A stretch of DNA of 64,000 bases from Sulfurospirillaceae bacterium (GCA_028692875.1 JAQUWL010000003.1:1-64000); one strand, 5' to 3'. Positions 35,073-45,799 are shown, counted from the stretch's first letter. Made by a program: numbers and translations. The notes: generated by a model not told the origin, from the letters alone.

Positions 35073-35630
35073 ATGTCAAAAAGAAGACAATTACGATTTG
35101 TCGGTGTTGGTGGTCAAGGTGTTATTCTTGCGGGAGAGATTTTGGCGGCTACTAAGATAAAAGAGGGTGGTTATGGCGTTAAGGCTTCAACATATACCTC
35201 TCAAGTGCGTGGTGGCCCAACAAAAGTTGATATTTTACTAGATGAAAATGAGATTTTGTATCCTTATGCAAATGAGGGCGAAATCGAGTTTATGATAGCA
35301 ACCGCACAAGTAAGCTATGATGAGTTTAAACATGGCGTAAGAGTTGGAGGCATTATAGTGGTTGAGCCAAATCTTGTTAGGCCTAGCGAAGAGGATAAAA
35401 AAAGATGGAGAATTATTGAGATTCCATTGATAACTATAGCCAAAGAAGAGGTTGGAAATGTCATTACCCAGTCTGTTGTTGCTTTGGCCATAACCGTAGA
35501 GATGACACACGTTTTGCCACACGAATTGGTGCGTGGCGTTATGCTTTCAAAGGTGCCAGAAAAGGTACATGTAGCCAACAATAAAGCTTATGATTTAGGC
35601 ATTAAATACGCAAAAGAAGCACTTCGATAA
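35073..35630 (+). CDS. oorC: 2-oxoglutarate:acceptor oxidoreductase, gamma subunit
   Basis: Gamma subunit of the Oor complex. 185 residues with RFVGVGGQGVILAGEILA at the N-terminus and the family YTSQVRGGPTKVDILL segment. Ribosome site AAGGAG. The operon ends with a strong hairpin shared with the convergent marC gene. Confidence 0.95.
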   Translation: MSKRRQLRFVGVGGQGVILAGEILAATKIKEGGYGVKASTYTSQVRGGPTKVDILLDENEILYPYANEGEIEFMIATAQVSYDEFKHGVRVGGIIVVEPNLVRPSEEDKKRWRIIEIPLITIAKEEVGNVITQSVVALAITVEMTHVLPHELVRGVMLSKVPEKVHVANNKAYDLGIKYAKEALR

Positions 35631-35634
35631 TATA

Positions 35635-35674
35635 AAATTAACAAGGAAGAGAAAATCCACTTCCTTGTTAATTT
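35635..35674. terminator. Bidirectional terminator between oorC and marC
   Basis: Perfect 15-bp stem AAATTAACAAGGAAG / CTTCCTTGTTAATTT with a 10-base loop. A/T tails on both sides suit termination of both convergent operons. Confidence 0.85.
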
Positions 35675-36270
35675 AAAAAACTTTTTATCCCCGTAAAAAT
35701 AATTTGAGCCGAAAGAGCCGACAATACTAGCCCAGTTACTTTACTCATAACAATAAGTCCTGTTTGCCCACCTACAAGTTTCTGAATAGCACTTGATAGA
35801 TATAGCATAATCCCTACGCTCAATACAGCGGACAAAAGTGCCAATGAGCCAACTGTAATGGTGGCAACACTTTTCATCTCTGCGCCCATAACCATTAGAG
35901 CACCGATAGTTCCCGGCCCAACAGTGATTGGTATCGCCAAAGGAACAACTGTTTGTTTGAGGATATCTGTCTTACATGTAACTTCGCTATCCACATCTTT
36001 TCGCACCAAATCAATAGCACTTAAAAACAGAAGAGTACCTGCACCGATTCTAAATGCATCAAGTGTAATGCCAAAAATCTCAAAAATGTACTTTCCAAAA
36101 TATAAAACGATAAGACAAGTCAGTGCAATGGCAAGTGTTACTTTTATTGCGGCGTGTTGTTTGTCTTTGATATGAACATTTTTGGTCATAGATAAAAATA
36201 CAGTCACAACAAAAAAAGGCGTCATAATAAAGAAAAATTTGATATAAACAGAGATAAAAAATGCCCACAT
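35668..36270 (-). CDS. MarC-family membrane protein
   Basis: A roughly 200-residue MarC protein with six predicted helices and the typical ending of the fourth helix region (PLAIPITVGPGTIGALMVMG). The MarC family is widespread and of unknown function. The start is set at ATG 36270 (MWAFFISVYIKFFF) with AAGGA upstream; a longer in-frame start at 36351 would reach into the yggS gene and add 27 polar residues foreign to the family. Last gene of the long minus-strand run. Confidence 0.85.
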   Translation of the reverse strand: MWAFFISVYIKFFFIMTPFFVVTVFLSMTKNVHIKDKQHAAIKVTLAIALTCLIVLYFGKYIFEIFGITLDAFRIGAGTLLFLSAIDLVRKDVDSEVTCKTDILKQTVVPLAIPITVGPGTIGALMVMGAEMKSVATITVGSLALLSAVLSVGIMLYLSSAIQKLVGGQTGLIVMSKVTGLVLSALSAQIIFTGIKSFLN

Positions 36271-36280
36271 GTAGTCGTCC

Positions 36281-36958
36281 TTATCGAAAGAGTATCGTCC
36301 CAAGTCGTAGCATATTGGAGCCACACTCAATGGCGAGCTCATAATCTCCACTCATTCCCATTGAGCAGTATTTTGCACCTTTTGGCTTTAGAGCCTCAAA
36401 GATTTTATGTGTGACTTCAAAGCTTTTTTTAATAACATCAATATCTTGAGTATGAGCACCGATACTCATAACACCCTTTAGATTAAGATTCTTACATGTA
36501 GAGGAGATTTTATCGTATGTTTCAATGCCAAGCTCGGGCATAACACCAGCTTTTTGAGGCTCTTTCGCACTATTTATCTGAAGCAATACATTGGCTTTTT
36601 TTTGTGCCACACTAGCTCTTTTGTCTATTTCAATAGCCATTTCATAAGAGTCGCAAGAGTGGATCAACGCAGGATTCATCTCTAAAAGACGATTTATTTT
36701 ATTGGTCTGCAATCGTCCTACAAAATGCCACTCAATCGGAAGATTTTCCAATATATTGTATTTCTCACTTAAATCTTGAACTCTATTTTCGCCAAAAGCA
36801 CGCTGACCAATGTCGTATAAAGCCTCTATCTCTGGCGAACCAACGCTTTTACTGATAGCGACTATCTTAATAATTTGATGCTGATCAACCCTTAATCTAG
36901 CTTTTTCGATACTGTTTAAAATTTCATCAAAGCGTTTTTCGTAAAACGATAGGCTCAT
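36281..36958 (-). CDS. YggS-family pyridoxal phosphate homeostasis protein
   Basis: Single-domain PLP-binding protein (YggS/PROSC) that keeps free PLP and amino acid pools in balance. 225 residues with the PLP lysine in IKIVAISKSVG-type context, FGENRVQDL, EWHFVGRLQTNK, and the C-terminal CSMGMSGDYELAIECGSNMLRLG. Start ATG 36958 overlaps the rseP stop. Confidence 0.93.
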   Translation of the reverse strand: MSLSFYEKRFDEILNSIEKARLRVDQHQIIKIVAISKSVGSPEIEALYDIGQRAFGENRVQDLSEKYNILENLPIEWHFVGRLQTNKINRLLEMNPALIHSCDSYEMAIEIDKRASVAQKKANVLLQINSAKEPQKAGVMPELGIETYDKISSTCKNLNLKGVMSIGAHTQDIDVIKKSFEVTHKIFEALKPKGAKYCSMGMSGDYELAIECGSNMLRLGTILFR

Positions 36959-38019
36959 TATTGATAGCCTCCTGTTAGTCTGTAAATATCATTAAAAATA
37001 GTAAAAGCAGTCAAGGAGAGCAAAAATATCCAGCCAACAACCGTGATACCATAAAGCACCTTTTCGCTCGGTGATTTTCGTGCAATAACTTCGTATATAT
37101 TTAACAGTATATGTCCGCCATCAAGCGCAGGTATAGGCAGGAGGTTGAGAACGCCAAGGTTTACCGAGATAAGTGCAGTAAGGTAAAACAGAGCAATAAT
37201 GCCAACTTCGCTTGCATCTGAAGTTACCTTTACAATGCTTATAATTCCGCCAAGTTCTTTTGGCGACACAACACCTTGAATAAATTTTTGAAGACTTTGC
37301 ACGATGAGAAGAGAGGCATTTAAGGTCTCTTCGTAAGCATAAGAGATCGCTTCAAGTGGCGAAAAGTGGTGAAGTACCGTATTTTTACTTGAAGAGATAC
37401 CAATCATCGGCTTTTGCATAATCTCGCCAAATATTGTTTTTGCCTCGTAAAGCTTTGGCGTTACATGTATCGTATGTATGGCATTGTTTCGTTCTATCTT
37501 GAAGATAAGTGGCTCATTTGTTTTTTGAATAATTTTACTCAAATCATTCCAAGTTGATATCTCTTGTTGGTTAATCATCACAACTTTATCGTTTTGTTGA
37601 AATCCTGCGATAAAAGCAGGTGAATCAGGTGTGACACCGCCCACAATAGGTGCCAAAAAAGAGACGCCATTGAGTGCGATAATGATGTATAAAAGGAATG
37701 CCAATAAAAAATTTGCAAATGGTCCAGCAAAAAGAATCATAATCCTTTGCCATGGAGATTTAGTATTGTAGCTATCGTTGTCAAAATTTCTCAAAGTAGG
37801 ATTTGAGTCATCTTGACCTTTCATTTGCACGTATCCTCCCAAAGGAATCATGCTAAAGCAATATTGTGTGCCTTTGTAGTTTTTAATGAGAAGTTTTTTG
37901 CCAAAACCTATACTGAAAACCTCCACTTTGACTCCAAAAAATTTGGCGGCCAAAAAGTGCCCAGCTTCATGAAAAAAAACGAGAAAAGAGATGACCAAAA
38001 AAGCTACTAAAGTACCCAT
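36958..38019 (-). CDS. rseP: RseP-type site-2 intramembrane zinc metalloprotease
   Basis: Membrane-embedded protease that cuts transmembrane segments of anti-sigma factors or signal peptides. 353 residues: first helix with the zinc motif HEAGH (about residues 17-21), one PDZ domain (about 120-190), and the second active-site motif in NLLPIPALDGGH. No anti-sigma partner is encoded nearby. It forms a translationally tight unit with yggS and pgsA. Confidence 0.94.
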   Translation of the reverse strand: MGTLVAFLVISFLVFFHEAGHFLAAKFFGVKVEVFSIGFGKKLLIKNYKGTQYCFSMIPLGGYVQMKGQDDSNPTLRNFDNDSYNTKSPWQRIMILFAGPFANFLLAFLLYIIIALNGVSFLAPIVGGVTPDSPAFIAGFQQNDKVVMINQQEISTWNDLSKIIQKTNEPLIFKIERNNAIHTIHVTPKLYEAKTIFGEIMQKPMIGISSSKNTVLHHFSPLEAISYAYEETLNASLLIVQSLQKFIQGVVSPKELGGIISIVKVTSDASEVGIIALFYLTALISVNLGVLNLLPIPALDGGHILLNIYEVIARKSPSEKVLYGITVVGWIFLLSLTAFTIFNDIYRLTGGYQ

Positions 38020-38025
38020 AAAATA

Positions 38026-38565
38026 TTAACCTTTTTTTGTGTAACCGATGATATACTCATATCCAGAGTAAAGTGTTATAAAAACAGCAAACCACAAGAG
38101 GGTAGTCGCAAAAGGCCAGTCCATCATCAAAAATCCAATAGCAATCATCTGCATTACCGTTTTAACTTTTCCAGTCATTGATGCTGCGATATCTCTGCCT
38201 TCTCCAACTGCCATTACGCGAAGTCCCGTGATAAAAAATTCTCTAGTGAGGATAAGATATATCGCCCAAGGATTAGCTCTTCCGATAAGCATAAGTCCTA
38301 AAAAAGCAGCCAGTGTTAACATTTTGTCTGCCAATGGGTCTAGTATCGCACCTAGTTTTGTTTTTTGATTCCATTGTCTGGCGATGTATCCGTCAAAAAA
38401 ATCAGTTGCACTTGCTAGTACAAAAATAAGTGCGGCAAAATAATCAAGCCAGCTTACATGTATATCTGCAAATAGGCTACTTTCTCTATCGACAAGAAAC
38501 CAAAACATCAAAGGAGCCATAAAAACTCTTGTAAGTGCTAAAAAATTTGGTAGATTAATCATCAT
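38026..38565 (-). CDS. pgsA: CDP-diacylglycerol-glycerol-3-phosphate 3-phosphatidyltransferase
   Basis: Makes phosphatidylglycerol phosphate. 179 residues with several helices and the CDP-alcohol phosphatidyltransferase signature DFFDGYIARQWNQKTKLGAILDPLADK (conserved Asp/Gly pattern, described here as D..DG..AR......G...D...D). Overlaps the upstream reductase gene by four bases. Confidence 0.94.
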   Translation of the reverse strand: MMINLPNFLALTRVFMAPLMFWFLVDRESSLFADIHVSWLDYFAALIFVLASATDFFDGYIARQWNQKTKLGAILDPLADKMLTLAAFLGLMLIGRANPWAIYLILTREFFITGLRVMAVGEGRDIAASMTGKVKTVMQMIAIGFLMMDWPFATTLLWFAVFITLYSGYEYIIGYTKKG

Positions 38566-39329
38566 TTAAAAGTCGTTCCGCCATCAATAAGCATTGTGTG
38601 ACCTGTAACCCATGAAGCCTTATCTGAGCACAAAAACAGACACGCACCAGCGATATCTTCTGGTCTTCCCATACGTTTTAAAGGAGAAAGCTCGGCAGTT
38701 TTGTCTCTAACTTCTTCATAGTTTGTAAAAGCCCTTAGTGCATCTGTTTCGATAGGACCGCCACTTACGGCATTGACACGGATATTTTTCTCACCTAGTT
38801 CTGCCGCAGCATAACGTACCATTGTTTCAACCGCAGCTTTTGCCGTGCCATGTCCAGCATAATTTTCAATATATACAAGATTTCCTGTTGAGGATAGTGA
38901 GATAATACTTCCACCACCAACTTTTTCCATTCTTTTTGCAGACTCTTGAGCACCAACTACGAAGGCATTGACCGTTGCTGTAAAAATGTTGTTGATACCT
39001 CTAGGCTTGAGTTTCATAAATTTTGTATATCCTCCCACAACAGGGCGACCAGAGATGATAGCATTTGAGATAAAAAAATCAACTCTATTAAAATCTTTGT
39101 CAATCTCTAAAAATAGGTCTTTGTATGTTTCTGGCTCTAAGATATTTAACGGATACGCTTTGGCTTTGATTCCAAATTTAGTTTCCAAATCTTTAACTTG
39201 TTCCTTTGCTAACTCTTCGTTAGAGTTGTAGGTAAAAGCTATATTTACTCCATTTGCAGCAAATTCGTAAACAATAGCATTTCCGATACCTCTTGTGCCA
39301 CCGCTAATAACGAGTGTCTTACCTTTCAT
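38562..39329 (-). CDS. Short-chain dehydrogenase, FabL-like enoyl-ACP reductase
   Basis: A 255-residue Rossmann oxidoreductase. Cofactor motif GGTRGIG (about 10-16), catalytic Ser in SLSSTGN, and Tyr157 with Lys164 in NYAGHGTAKAA. The Tyr and Lys are separated by six residues, as in enoyl-ACP reductases FabI/FabL, not by three as in ordinary SDRs. NADPH-dependent reduction of enoyl-ACP is thus the favoured role, close to FabL of Bacillus; a true FabI may exist elsewhere. It overlaps pgsA and abuts dapA, in a lipid/cell-wall operon. Confidence 0.8.
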   Translation of the reverse strand: MKGKTLVISGGTRGIGNAIVYEFAANGVNIAFTYNSNEELAKEQVKDLETKFGIKAKAYPLNILEPETYKDLFLEIDKDFNRVDFFISNAIISGRPVVGGYTKFMKLKPRGINNIFTATVNAFVVGAQESAKRMEKVGGGSIISLSSTGNLVYIENYAGHGTAKAAVETMVRYAAAELGEKNIRVNAVSGGPIETDALRAFTNYEEVRDKTAELSPLKRMGRPEDIAGACLFLCSDKASWVTGHTMLIDGGTTFK

Positions 39330-40222
39330 TAAAAACCTTTTATATTATATTTTTTGATTGTGTTTTCTATTTTTTTCATATTTTCACTATTTGGAGCAAC
39401 CAAAGGCAATCTGTATTCCAATGTATCTAAAAGACCAGCGATATACATGGCAGCTTTTATTGGAATGGGATTGCTTTCGCAAAAAAGCACTTTGTTAATC
39501 TCATAGAGTGAATCATTGATAGCTTTAGCACCGTGATAATCTCCCTGCAACGCAAGATGTGTGAGGTTTGCTATTTGGTCGGGCAGTATATTTGATGTTA
39601 CGGATATAACGCCTTTGCCATCGTTGGACAAAATAGGATAATTTATAGCATCATCTCCGCTAACAAGTATAAGTTTTGGCTCATGTGCCAACAAATCAAC
39701 ACATCTCTCAATAGAGCCTGTTGCCTCTTTAACGCCAATGATATTTGCACAATCTCTAAAGAGTCTAAAAATAGTTTCAGGTTGCAAATCGCATCCAGTT
39801 CTGCCAGGTACATTATATAGCATAACTGGCAGTTCTACCGAGCTTGCCAATGCCTTGTAGTGCTGATATAAACCCTCTTGTGTAGGCTTGTTGTAGTAAG
39901 GCGTAACAGACAAGATGGCATCTGCTCCGTGATTTTGTGCAAATTGAGCAAGCCCTATTGCTTCATGTGTAGCGTTACTTCCAGCACCTGCTAAAACTTT
40001 AACACCTGTGTTTTTGCACACTTCTACTGCTATTTCAATACAGCGTCTATGCTCTTCATGGTTAAGTGTTGCACTCTCTCCAGTTGTTCCAACCGGCACA
40101 ACTACATCGATTCCGTTATCAATCTGTCTTTGAACAAGTTTTGCATATTTTACTTCGTCTAATTCCCCATTTTTAAATGGTGTTACAAGTGCGGTCATTG
40201 CTCCTACAATAGAATGCTCCAT
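39329..40222 (-). CDS. dapA: 4-hydroxy-tetrahydrodipicolinate synthase
   Basis: Condenses pyruvate and aspartate semialdehyde, first step to lysine and meso-diaminopimelate. 297 residues with [14 protein letters not shown], the catalytic tyrosine in VPGRTGCD context (YNVPGRT), Schiff-base Lys in IIGVKEATG and SGDDA. Its start lies two bases from the M16 protease stop. Confidence 0.96.
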   Translation of the reverse strand: MEHSIVGAMTALVTPFKNGELDEVKYAKLVQRQIDNGIDVVVPVGTTGESATLNHEEHRRCIEIAVEVCKNTGVKVLAGAGSNATHEAIGLAQFAQNHGADAILSVTPYYNKPTQEGLYQHYKALASSVELPVMLYNVPGRTGCDLQPETIFRLFRDCANIIGVKEATGSIERCVDLLAHEPKLILVSGDDAINYPILSNDGKGVISVTSNILPDQIANLTHLALQGDYHGAKAINDSLYEINKVLFCESNPIPIKAAMYIAGLLDTLEYRLPLVAPNSENMKKIENTIKKYNIKGF

Positions 40223-40223
40223 G

Positions 40224-41525
40224 TTAAAATTCCTTTTTTAAGATAACTGTTGTTGAAAATTGTGGCACAAGATATGTTTTTGCGACACGCTGAATATCCT
40301 CTTTTTTAAGGTTATTTATAGCATCTTCGTAGCTCAAAAGAGGCGTAATGTCTCCTTTTGCATAAAATGAGCCAAATAAGTTTGCCAAATCTGATGAGCT
40401 TTCAAGACCAAAGATAAAATCTGATTTTGTATTTATTTTGACTTTTTCAATATCCTCGTCGGTTATACCTTTTGTTTTGATGGAGTCAATAATCTCAAGG
40501 ATATTTTTTTCTACATCCTCAGCCTTAACTCCTTGATTGCACACAGCAATAAATACAAAAACGCTAGGGTCTTTGGCTTCCATATTGTATGCCGATATTT
40601 GATTTACCATTTGTTTTTCATCGACAAGAATTTTGTGCAGTATGCTACTTTTACCACTACTCAAAAGCTCACTAAGTGCCGAAAGAGCAACATTGTCTGG
40701 ATGCTTGAAGTCTGGGATTTTGTAGGCGATGGCGAGCATTTGAACTTCACTCTCTTTTTTAAGCATGATTCGTTTTGCACCATCTTGCACAGGCTCTATT
40801 TGGTGATTTTTTGGTGGCATTTTGTCCATATTTTTAATTGATCCAAAATGCTTTTTAGCCTCTTTAAATACATTTTCATATTTAATGTCTCCAGCAACAA
40901 CAATAATCGCATTTTGAGGCTGATAGTGAATCTTGTGAAAATCTCTTATATCTTGTATCGTCCAGTTTTTTATATCTTCTTTAAAACCAATAGGCGTCCA
41001 ATGGTATGGATGATACGTAAAGGCGTTATTGAAAAGTCTAAAATATAGATACCCCATAGGCGAGTTGTCTGTACGCCAACGTCTTTCTTCAAGAACAACA
41101 TCGCGCTCAGGCTGAAACTCTTTGTCGCTAAGTTTTAGATTTTTCATAAGTTCGGCAAAAAGCTCTAATGATTTTGAAAGATTTTTGCTTGAGCTCTTGA
41201 TAAAATAGTGAGTATAATCAAAGCCAGTCGATGCGTTATCAACACCACCAAAACCTTTAACAATCTCGTCAAATTCGCCAGCTTTTAGGTTTTTTGTTGA
41301 TTTGAAATTTAGATGCTCAAGCATATGTGCGATACCGCTTTTGCCCATTATCTCACTACCACTGCCTACTTTGTAAAAAATATCCGTAGTAATAACATCG
41401 CTTTGGTTATTCATCGGTATAGCAACAATCGTTAGATTATTGTCTAGTGTTTTGGTGTAAAACTTTGGCAAAGAGTTAGCCATTAATGCTCCTAATAAGG
41501 TTAAAAAAATAATTATATGTTTCAT
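40224..41525 (-). CDS. M16-family zinc peptidase, periplasmic
   Basis: A 433-residue pitrilysin-family peptidase with N-terminal signal peptide ([18 protein letters not shown]). The inverted zinc motif HMLEH at about residues 67-71 plus the distal Glu (EERRWR region) indicates an active subunit. Both M16 domains are present. The substrate is unknown. Part of the dapA-pgsA-rseP run. Confidence 0.9.
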   Translation of the reverse strand: MKHIIIFLTLLGALMANSLPKFYTKTLDNNLTIVAIPMNNQSDVITTDIFYKVGSGSEIMGKSGIAHMLEHLNFKSTKNLKAGEFDEIVKGFGGVDNASTGFDYTHYFIKSSSKNLSKSLELFAELMKNLKLSDKEFQPERDVVLEERRWRTDNSPMGYLYFRLFNNAFTYHPYHWTPIGFKEDIKNWTIQDIRDFHKIHYQPQNAIIVVAGDIKYENVFKEAKKHFGSIKNMDKMPPKNHQIEPVQDGAKRIMLKKESEVQMLAIAYKIPDFKHPDNVALSALSELLSSGKSSILHKILVDEKQMVNQISAYNMEAKDPSVFVFIAVCNQGVKAEDVEKNILEIIDSIKTKGITDEDIEKVKINTKSDFIFGLESSSDLANLFGSFYAKGDITPLLSYEDAINNLKKEDIQRVAKTYLVPQFSTTVILKKEF

Positions 41526-41531
41526 ATGTCA

Positions 41532-42593
41532 TCATCTCCTATCTGCGCCTATTGCCTCGCTGATGTGATTAAAGCCGTCTTTATCCATAAGCTCAAGAAT
41601 TCCTTGATTAATGTTGCGATTTAAAATTGGTCCTTGAAAAATAAATGCACTATAGACTTGAACTAAATTTGCTCCAGCCTTGATTCTTTTATATGCCTCT
41701 TCGGCAGAGTCGATTCCGCCCACTGAGACAAGCGTTGTATTTGCGTAAAACTCTTTTGCTAGCTCTTCAAATAGTGCAAAACTTTTCTCTTTCAATACTT
41801 TCCCACTTATGCCACCAAAGTTTTGTGGTTCACTCAAAAGTGAATAGTCAATAGTTGTATTTGTTGCAACGATACCGCTTGAGCCGTTTTCAAGCGCAAC
41901 AGAGCAGATATTTAGTGCATCTTTAGGCGTCAAATCAGGTGCAATTTTAAGCAAAATCGGTTTTTGCGTTAGTTTGCACAATGTTGAAAATAGCTCTTTG
42001 ATAAAGTTTTCATTTTGCAAGTCACGCAAATTTGGCGTGTTTGGCGAGGATATATTGACAACAAAATAGTCACAACACTCTTTTAGTCTCTCCACAAGCA
42101 ACACATAGTCATTGAGAGCATCCTCTTGCGATGTTGTTTTGTTTTTGCCAATATTTGCTACTAATGGAGTGGCAAAAGGGTATAGTTTTTCAACTCTTGT
42201 GGCGATTTTTTCGACACCATCGTTGTTGAAGCCCATAGCATTTTGCAAACTTTCGAATTCTGGATAACGAAAAAGTCTAGGCTTAGGATTTCCCTCTTGA
42301 GGCTTTGGGGTAACTGTTCCATACTCAATATGTCCAAAACCAAGAGCTGTTAGCATTTTTATCATCGTAGCATTTTTATCAAAACCAGCCCCAATACCTA
42401 GCGGATTTAAAAAATGCGTTCCTAGTATATTTTGCTCCAATCTTTTGTCGACTATGGCGTATTTTTCAGCCAATAAAGCAAGTAAAAATGGAGTATATGT
42501 AGAGATGTTTTTAAATATAAACTCTGCTACATTGTGTGCATTTTCTGGACTTAAATTGAACATTATTTTTTTAAAAAATTGATAATCCAACAA
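41532..42593 (-). CDS. pyrD: Dihydroorotate dehydrogenase (quinone), class 2
   Basis: Membrane-associated FMN enzyme that oxidises dihydroorotate to orotate with quinones in pyrimidine synthesis. Motifs: NPLGIGAGFDKN, GFGHIEYGTVTPKPQ, NAMGFNNDG, VNISSPNTPNLR (catalytic Ser), and GGISGK...FQGP. The start is taken as TTG 42593, six bases after AAGGAG, giving an N-terminus beginning LLDYQFFKKIMF that forms the usual membrane helix; an ATG at 42632 would add 13 residues upstream of that ribosome site. Confidence 0.93.
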   Translation of the reverse strand: MLDYQFFKKIMFNLSPENAHNVAEFIFKNISTYTPFLLALLAEKYAIVDKRLEQNILGTHFLNPLGIGAGFDKNATMIKMLTALGFGHIEYGTVTPKPQEGNPKPRLFRYPEFESLQNAMGFNNDGVEKIATRVEKLYPFATPLVANIGKNKTTSQEDALNDYVLLVERLKECCDYFVVNISSPNTPNLRDLQNENFIKELFSTLCKLTQKPILLKIAPDLTPKDALNICSVALENGSSGIVATNTTIDYSLLSEPQNFGGISGKVLKEKSFALFEELAKEFYANTTLVSVGGIDSAEEAYKRIKAGANLVQVYSAFIFQGPILNRNINQGILELMDKDGFNHISEAIGADRR

Positions 42594-42685
42594 CGACCAC
42601 TCCTTCTTATAATTTGGGCGATTATATCTCAAAAAACATAAAATACTCTTGACGCCTTCGCATTGTGTGGGGGCTTTGTTGTGGC

Positions 42686-44401
42686 TTATGCTTGAAGATT
42701 TTTTAGTTTTTTATATTCATCACTGCTTACATGTAGCTCTTCATCGGTGCCAATAGCAGATATCTTGCCATGTTTTAAAAGAACAATCTTATCCGCTTTT
42801 TTGACTGTACTTAGACGGTGTGCGATAACAAATGTGATTTTGTTTTTGATAATGTTTTCTAGTGCTTGTGTGATTTTTTGTTCGCTTTGAGAATCAAGCG
42901 CAGAAGTTGCCTCATCAAAAATCAAAATTTTTGGATCAAGATATATAGCTCTTGCAATAGCAATACGTTGTCTTTGCCCGCCAGAAAGGTTGGTTCCAAA
43001 CTCATCAAGTTGAGTATATATGCCATTTGGGAGTTTTTCTATAAAGTCATAGGCATTTGCCTTTTTGAGTGCCTCGACTACTTTTTGCTCATCAACATCT
43101 TTTCCATAAGAGACATTATTTGCAACCGTATCGTTGAAGATGTATATGCGTTGTGTGACTATGGCAATATTTTCTCTAAGGCTTTGGAGTGAAAACTCTC
43201 TTATGTCGATACCGTTGATTTTTATATTTCCATTGCTCGGGTCAAAGAAGCGTACCAGCATATTCATCAAAGAGCTTTTACCGCCACCGCTATCGCCAAC
43301 AAGTGCTATAAATTCACCTTTTTTGGCATGAAAGTTTATATCCTCAAGTGCCATTTTGTCCCCATAGTAAAGATGAACATTATGAAAATCAACAGATACT
43401 ATTTTTTCTGGCACGCTTTGGGTTCCGCTTTGTATTTTTGGCTGAGCATCTAAGAGAAAAAAGATTCTTTCACTTGCCACCACGGCATCTTGCATTCGGT
43501 TGTAAAGGCTTGATATCTTTTTTATGGGGGTGTAGAGCATAAAAAGTGCGGTCAAAAAAGAGAAAAAACTTCCAACACTCATTTCGCCTTGAATGACCTC
43601 TTTTCCACCGATAATGATGACAACAGCCACACCGATAGAGCCGAGTGTCTCCATTAGAGGACTTACCATTTCGGAGATTTTAACGGATTTCATTGTTAGC
43701 TTAAAGTATTTTTGATTTTCGTTTTGAAATTTTTCATGTTCAAATTTTTGTGCATTATTGGCTTGAATAATCTCAATATTGTTAAATATCTCACTAAGTC
43801 TTGCAGTTATATCTGATATTTTTTCTTGAGAAAGTTTGGAGATTTTTTTCATTTTTTTAGCAAGCAAGCTGAGTGGATAAACAGCAGTCGGCATAATTAT
43901 AAGTGCAAAAAACGCTAATGAAGAGCTTTGGTATATAACCACACACAAAAGACCGATGATGGTAATGCTCTCTCTTATAAGCTCAGGTATAAGATTTGAG
44001 ACAACGCTTCTGACTCTCTCTACATCGTTTGTATTTCGACTGATAAGCTCTCCGCTTCGATGTTCGTGAAAAAATGAGATATCCAGTCGTAACATGTTGG
44101 ACAGGATATTGTCCCTGAAGCGTCTTATGATGTCTTGTCCGATATAAGCTGTGAAATATGTCTGCGTGTATTTGCCAGCTTCTTTGCCAAAATAGACTGC
44201 AATAATCGCATAAGGCAAGAGATGTAGCATTTCAATATCTTTGGCTATAAATATCTCATCCAAAAGCGGTTTTACAAGATACGCTGAAAAAGCAGTACCG
44301 CCAGAAGAGAGTATCATTCCGATAATTGCAAGAATAAAATAGAAAATATAGTCTTTAAAAAATGGAGTAAAGCGTTTTAGAACCAGCATAACACCATTCA
44401 T
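42686..44401 (-). CDS. msbA: ABC transporter, lipid A flippase MsbA-like
   Basis: A 571-residue half-transporter with six helices in the first 310 residues and one ATPase domain: Walker A GDSGGGKSS, Q-loop VTQRIYIFN, signature LSGGQRQRIAIARA, Walker B ILIFDEATSALD, H-loop IAHRLSTV. The family includes MsbA, which flips lipid A-core across the inner membrane; the envelope-gene neighbourhood fits this. A general multidrug exporter of the same architecture cannot be excluded. Starts one base after cysS. Confidence 0.88.
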   Translation of the reverse strand: MNGVMLVLKRFTPFFKDYIFYFILAIIGMILSSGGTAFSAYLVKPLLDEIFIAKDIEMLHLLPYAIIAVYFGKEAGKYTQTYFTAYIGQDIIRRFRDNILSNMLRLDISFFHEHRSGELISRNTNDVERVRSVVSNLIPELIRESITIIGLLCVVIYQSSSLAFFALIIMPTAVYPLSLLAKKMKKISKLSQEKISDITARLSEIFNNIEIIQANNAQKFEHEKFQNENQKYFKLTMKSVKISEMVSPLMETLGSIGVAVVIIIGGKEVIQGEMSVGSFFSFLTALFMLYTPIKKISSLYNRMQDAVVASERIFFLLDAQPKIQSGTQSVPEKIVSVDFHNVHLYYGDKMALEDINFHAKKGEFIALVGDSGGGKSSLMNMLVRFFDPSNGNIKINGIDIREFSLQSLRENIAIVTQRIYIFNDTVANNVSYGKDVDEQKVVEALKKANAYDFIEKLPNGIYTQLDEFGTNLSGGQRQRIAIARAIYLDPKILIFDEATSALDSQSEQKITQALENIIKNKITFVIAHRLSTVKKADKIVLLKHGKISAIGTDEELHVSSDEYKKLKNLQA

Positions 44402-45799
44402 CTAGTTAGCCTTTTCCCATTGTGTTCCATTTGGCGTATCCATGATGGCGATACCCATCTGTGTTAGTTTGTCTCTTAGCTCATCAGCAAGAGCAAAGTT
44501 TTTGCTTTTTTTTGCCTCGAAGCGTTGATTTAAAAGCTCATCAATACTCTTTTTTTCATCTTCATTAACGCCTATTTGGAAGTACATGTAGGGATTTTTT
44601 CCGCCAACGCCCAAAACATTAAAGATAAAGTTAATATTAGAGTTGGCTTGCGATTTTAGCTCTTTATCTTTTGGATTTTTGTCAAGCTTGTCATTGACCT
44701 GCGCAATCATCTCATCGATAACCGCCAATGCTTTGGAGATATTTAAATCATCACTCAATGCCTCAAGCAAGTTCTTTTTAAACTCTTTTTCTGTTTCGCA
44801 AGTAGTTGCTTCGAAAACCCTTTTTTTGAGTCTATATATCTTGTCCAATCTTTTTTTTGATTGCAACAAATCCTCTTCCGAGAAGTTAAAGTTTGCTCGA
44901 TAGTGGGTTGAGAGAAGATAAAATCTCAAAATCTCTCCATCGTAAACACTAAGAGCATCTTTGAGAAAAAAGCTATTTCCAAGTGACTTACTCATCTTTT
45001 CGCCATTTATCGTAACAAAACCGTTGTGCATCCAGTATTTTGCAAGCTCTTGATGGCTTTTACATCTTGTTTGCGAGGCCTCATTTTCATGATGAGGAAA
45101 GAGCAGGTCAGCTCCCCCAGCGTGGATGTCTATCTGATACGCTCCTTTGTGAGCGATATGCTTTTCTATCATAGCAGAGCACTCGATATGCCAACCAGGA
45201 CGACCATCTCCAAAAGGAGCTTTGTATGTTGGCTCATTGGCTTTGGAAAACTTCCAGAGTGCAAAATCTTTTTGATTTTTTTTCTCATCATTTTGCTCAA
45301 CACGAGCCATCAAATCATCTTCTTCACCACTGCGATGACTTAGGCTTAGGTATTTTGCATCTTTGCTTGTATCAAAATATATACTGTCGCTTGTCCTGTA
45401 AGCTGTTTTATTTTTTAGCATGGCATCAACAAAGGAGACAATCTCATCAATGGTCTCGGTTGCCTTTGGCTCTATGTCAGCATCACTAACGTCAAGAAGG
45501 TGCATTTCGTCTTTGTAGCGCTGGATATAGTGCGTGGTTATCTCTTCAAGACTTTGATTTGTTTCGTGCATTTTTTTGATGATTTTATCGTCGATATCGG
45601 TAAAATTTTTTACAAAAGTAACTTTATAATCAAGTGCCATCAAGACTCTTCTAAGCAAATCAAAAGCTATTGCACTTCTTGCATGTCCTAGGTGGGCATC
45701 ATCATAAACTGTTGGTCCGCAAACATAGATACTTGCTTCGTTTGGTACTATAGGTTCAAAATCTACTTTTTTCTTTATAACCGAATCAAAAATAACCAT
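44402..45799 (-). CDS. cysS: Cysteinyl-tRNA synthetase
   Basis: Class I synthetase charging tRNA-Cys. 465 residues; zinc cysteine and HIGH-type motif in [16 protein letters not shown], zinc site GWHIECSAM, and KMSKS motif [10 protein letters not shown], followed by the DALR-type anticodon-binding region and the family C-terminus. The start overlaps the end of murJ by 14 bases. Confidence 0.97.
   Translation of the reverse strand: MVIFDSVIKKKVDFEPIVPNEASIYVCGPTVYDDAHLGHARSAIAFDLLRRVLMALDYKVTFVKNFTDIDDKIIKKMHETNQSLEEITTHYIQRYKDEMHLLDVSDADIEPKATETIDEIVSFVDAMLKNKTAYRTSDSIYFDTSKDAKYLSLSHRSGEEDDLMARVEQNDEKKNQKDFALWKFSKANEPTYKAPFGDGRPGWHIECSAMIEKHIAHKGAYQIDIHAGGADLLFPHHENEASQTRCKSHQELAKYWMHNGFVTINGEKMSKSLGNSFFLKDALSVYDGEILRFYLLSTHYRANFNFSEEDLLQSKKRLDKIYRLKKRVFEATTCETEKEFKKNLLEALSDDLNISKALAVIDEMIAQVNDKLDKNPKDKELKSQANSNINFIFNVLGVGGKNPYMYFQIGVNEDEKKSIDELLNQRFEAKKSKNFALADELRDKLTQMGIAIMDTPNGTQWEKAN

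Noticed and set aside
36271-36351. Longer start for the MarC-family gene
   Set aside because: The extra 27 residues are polar, run into yggS and are not typical of the family; ATG 36270 has AAGGA upstream.
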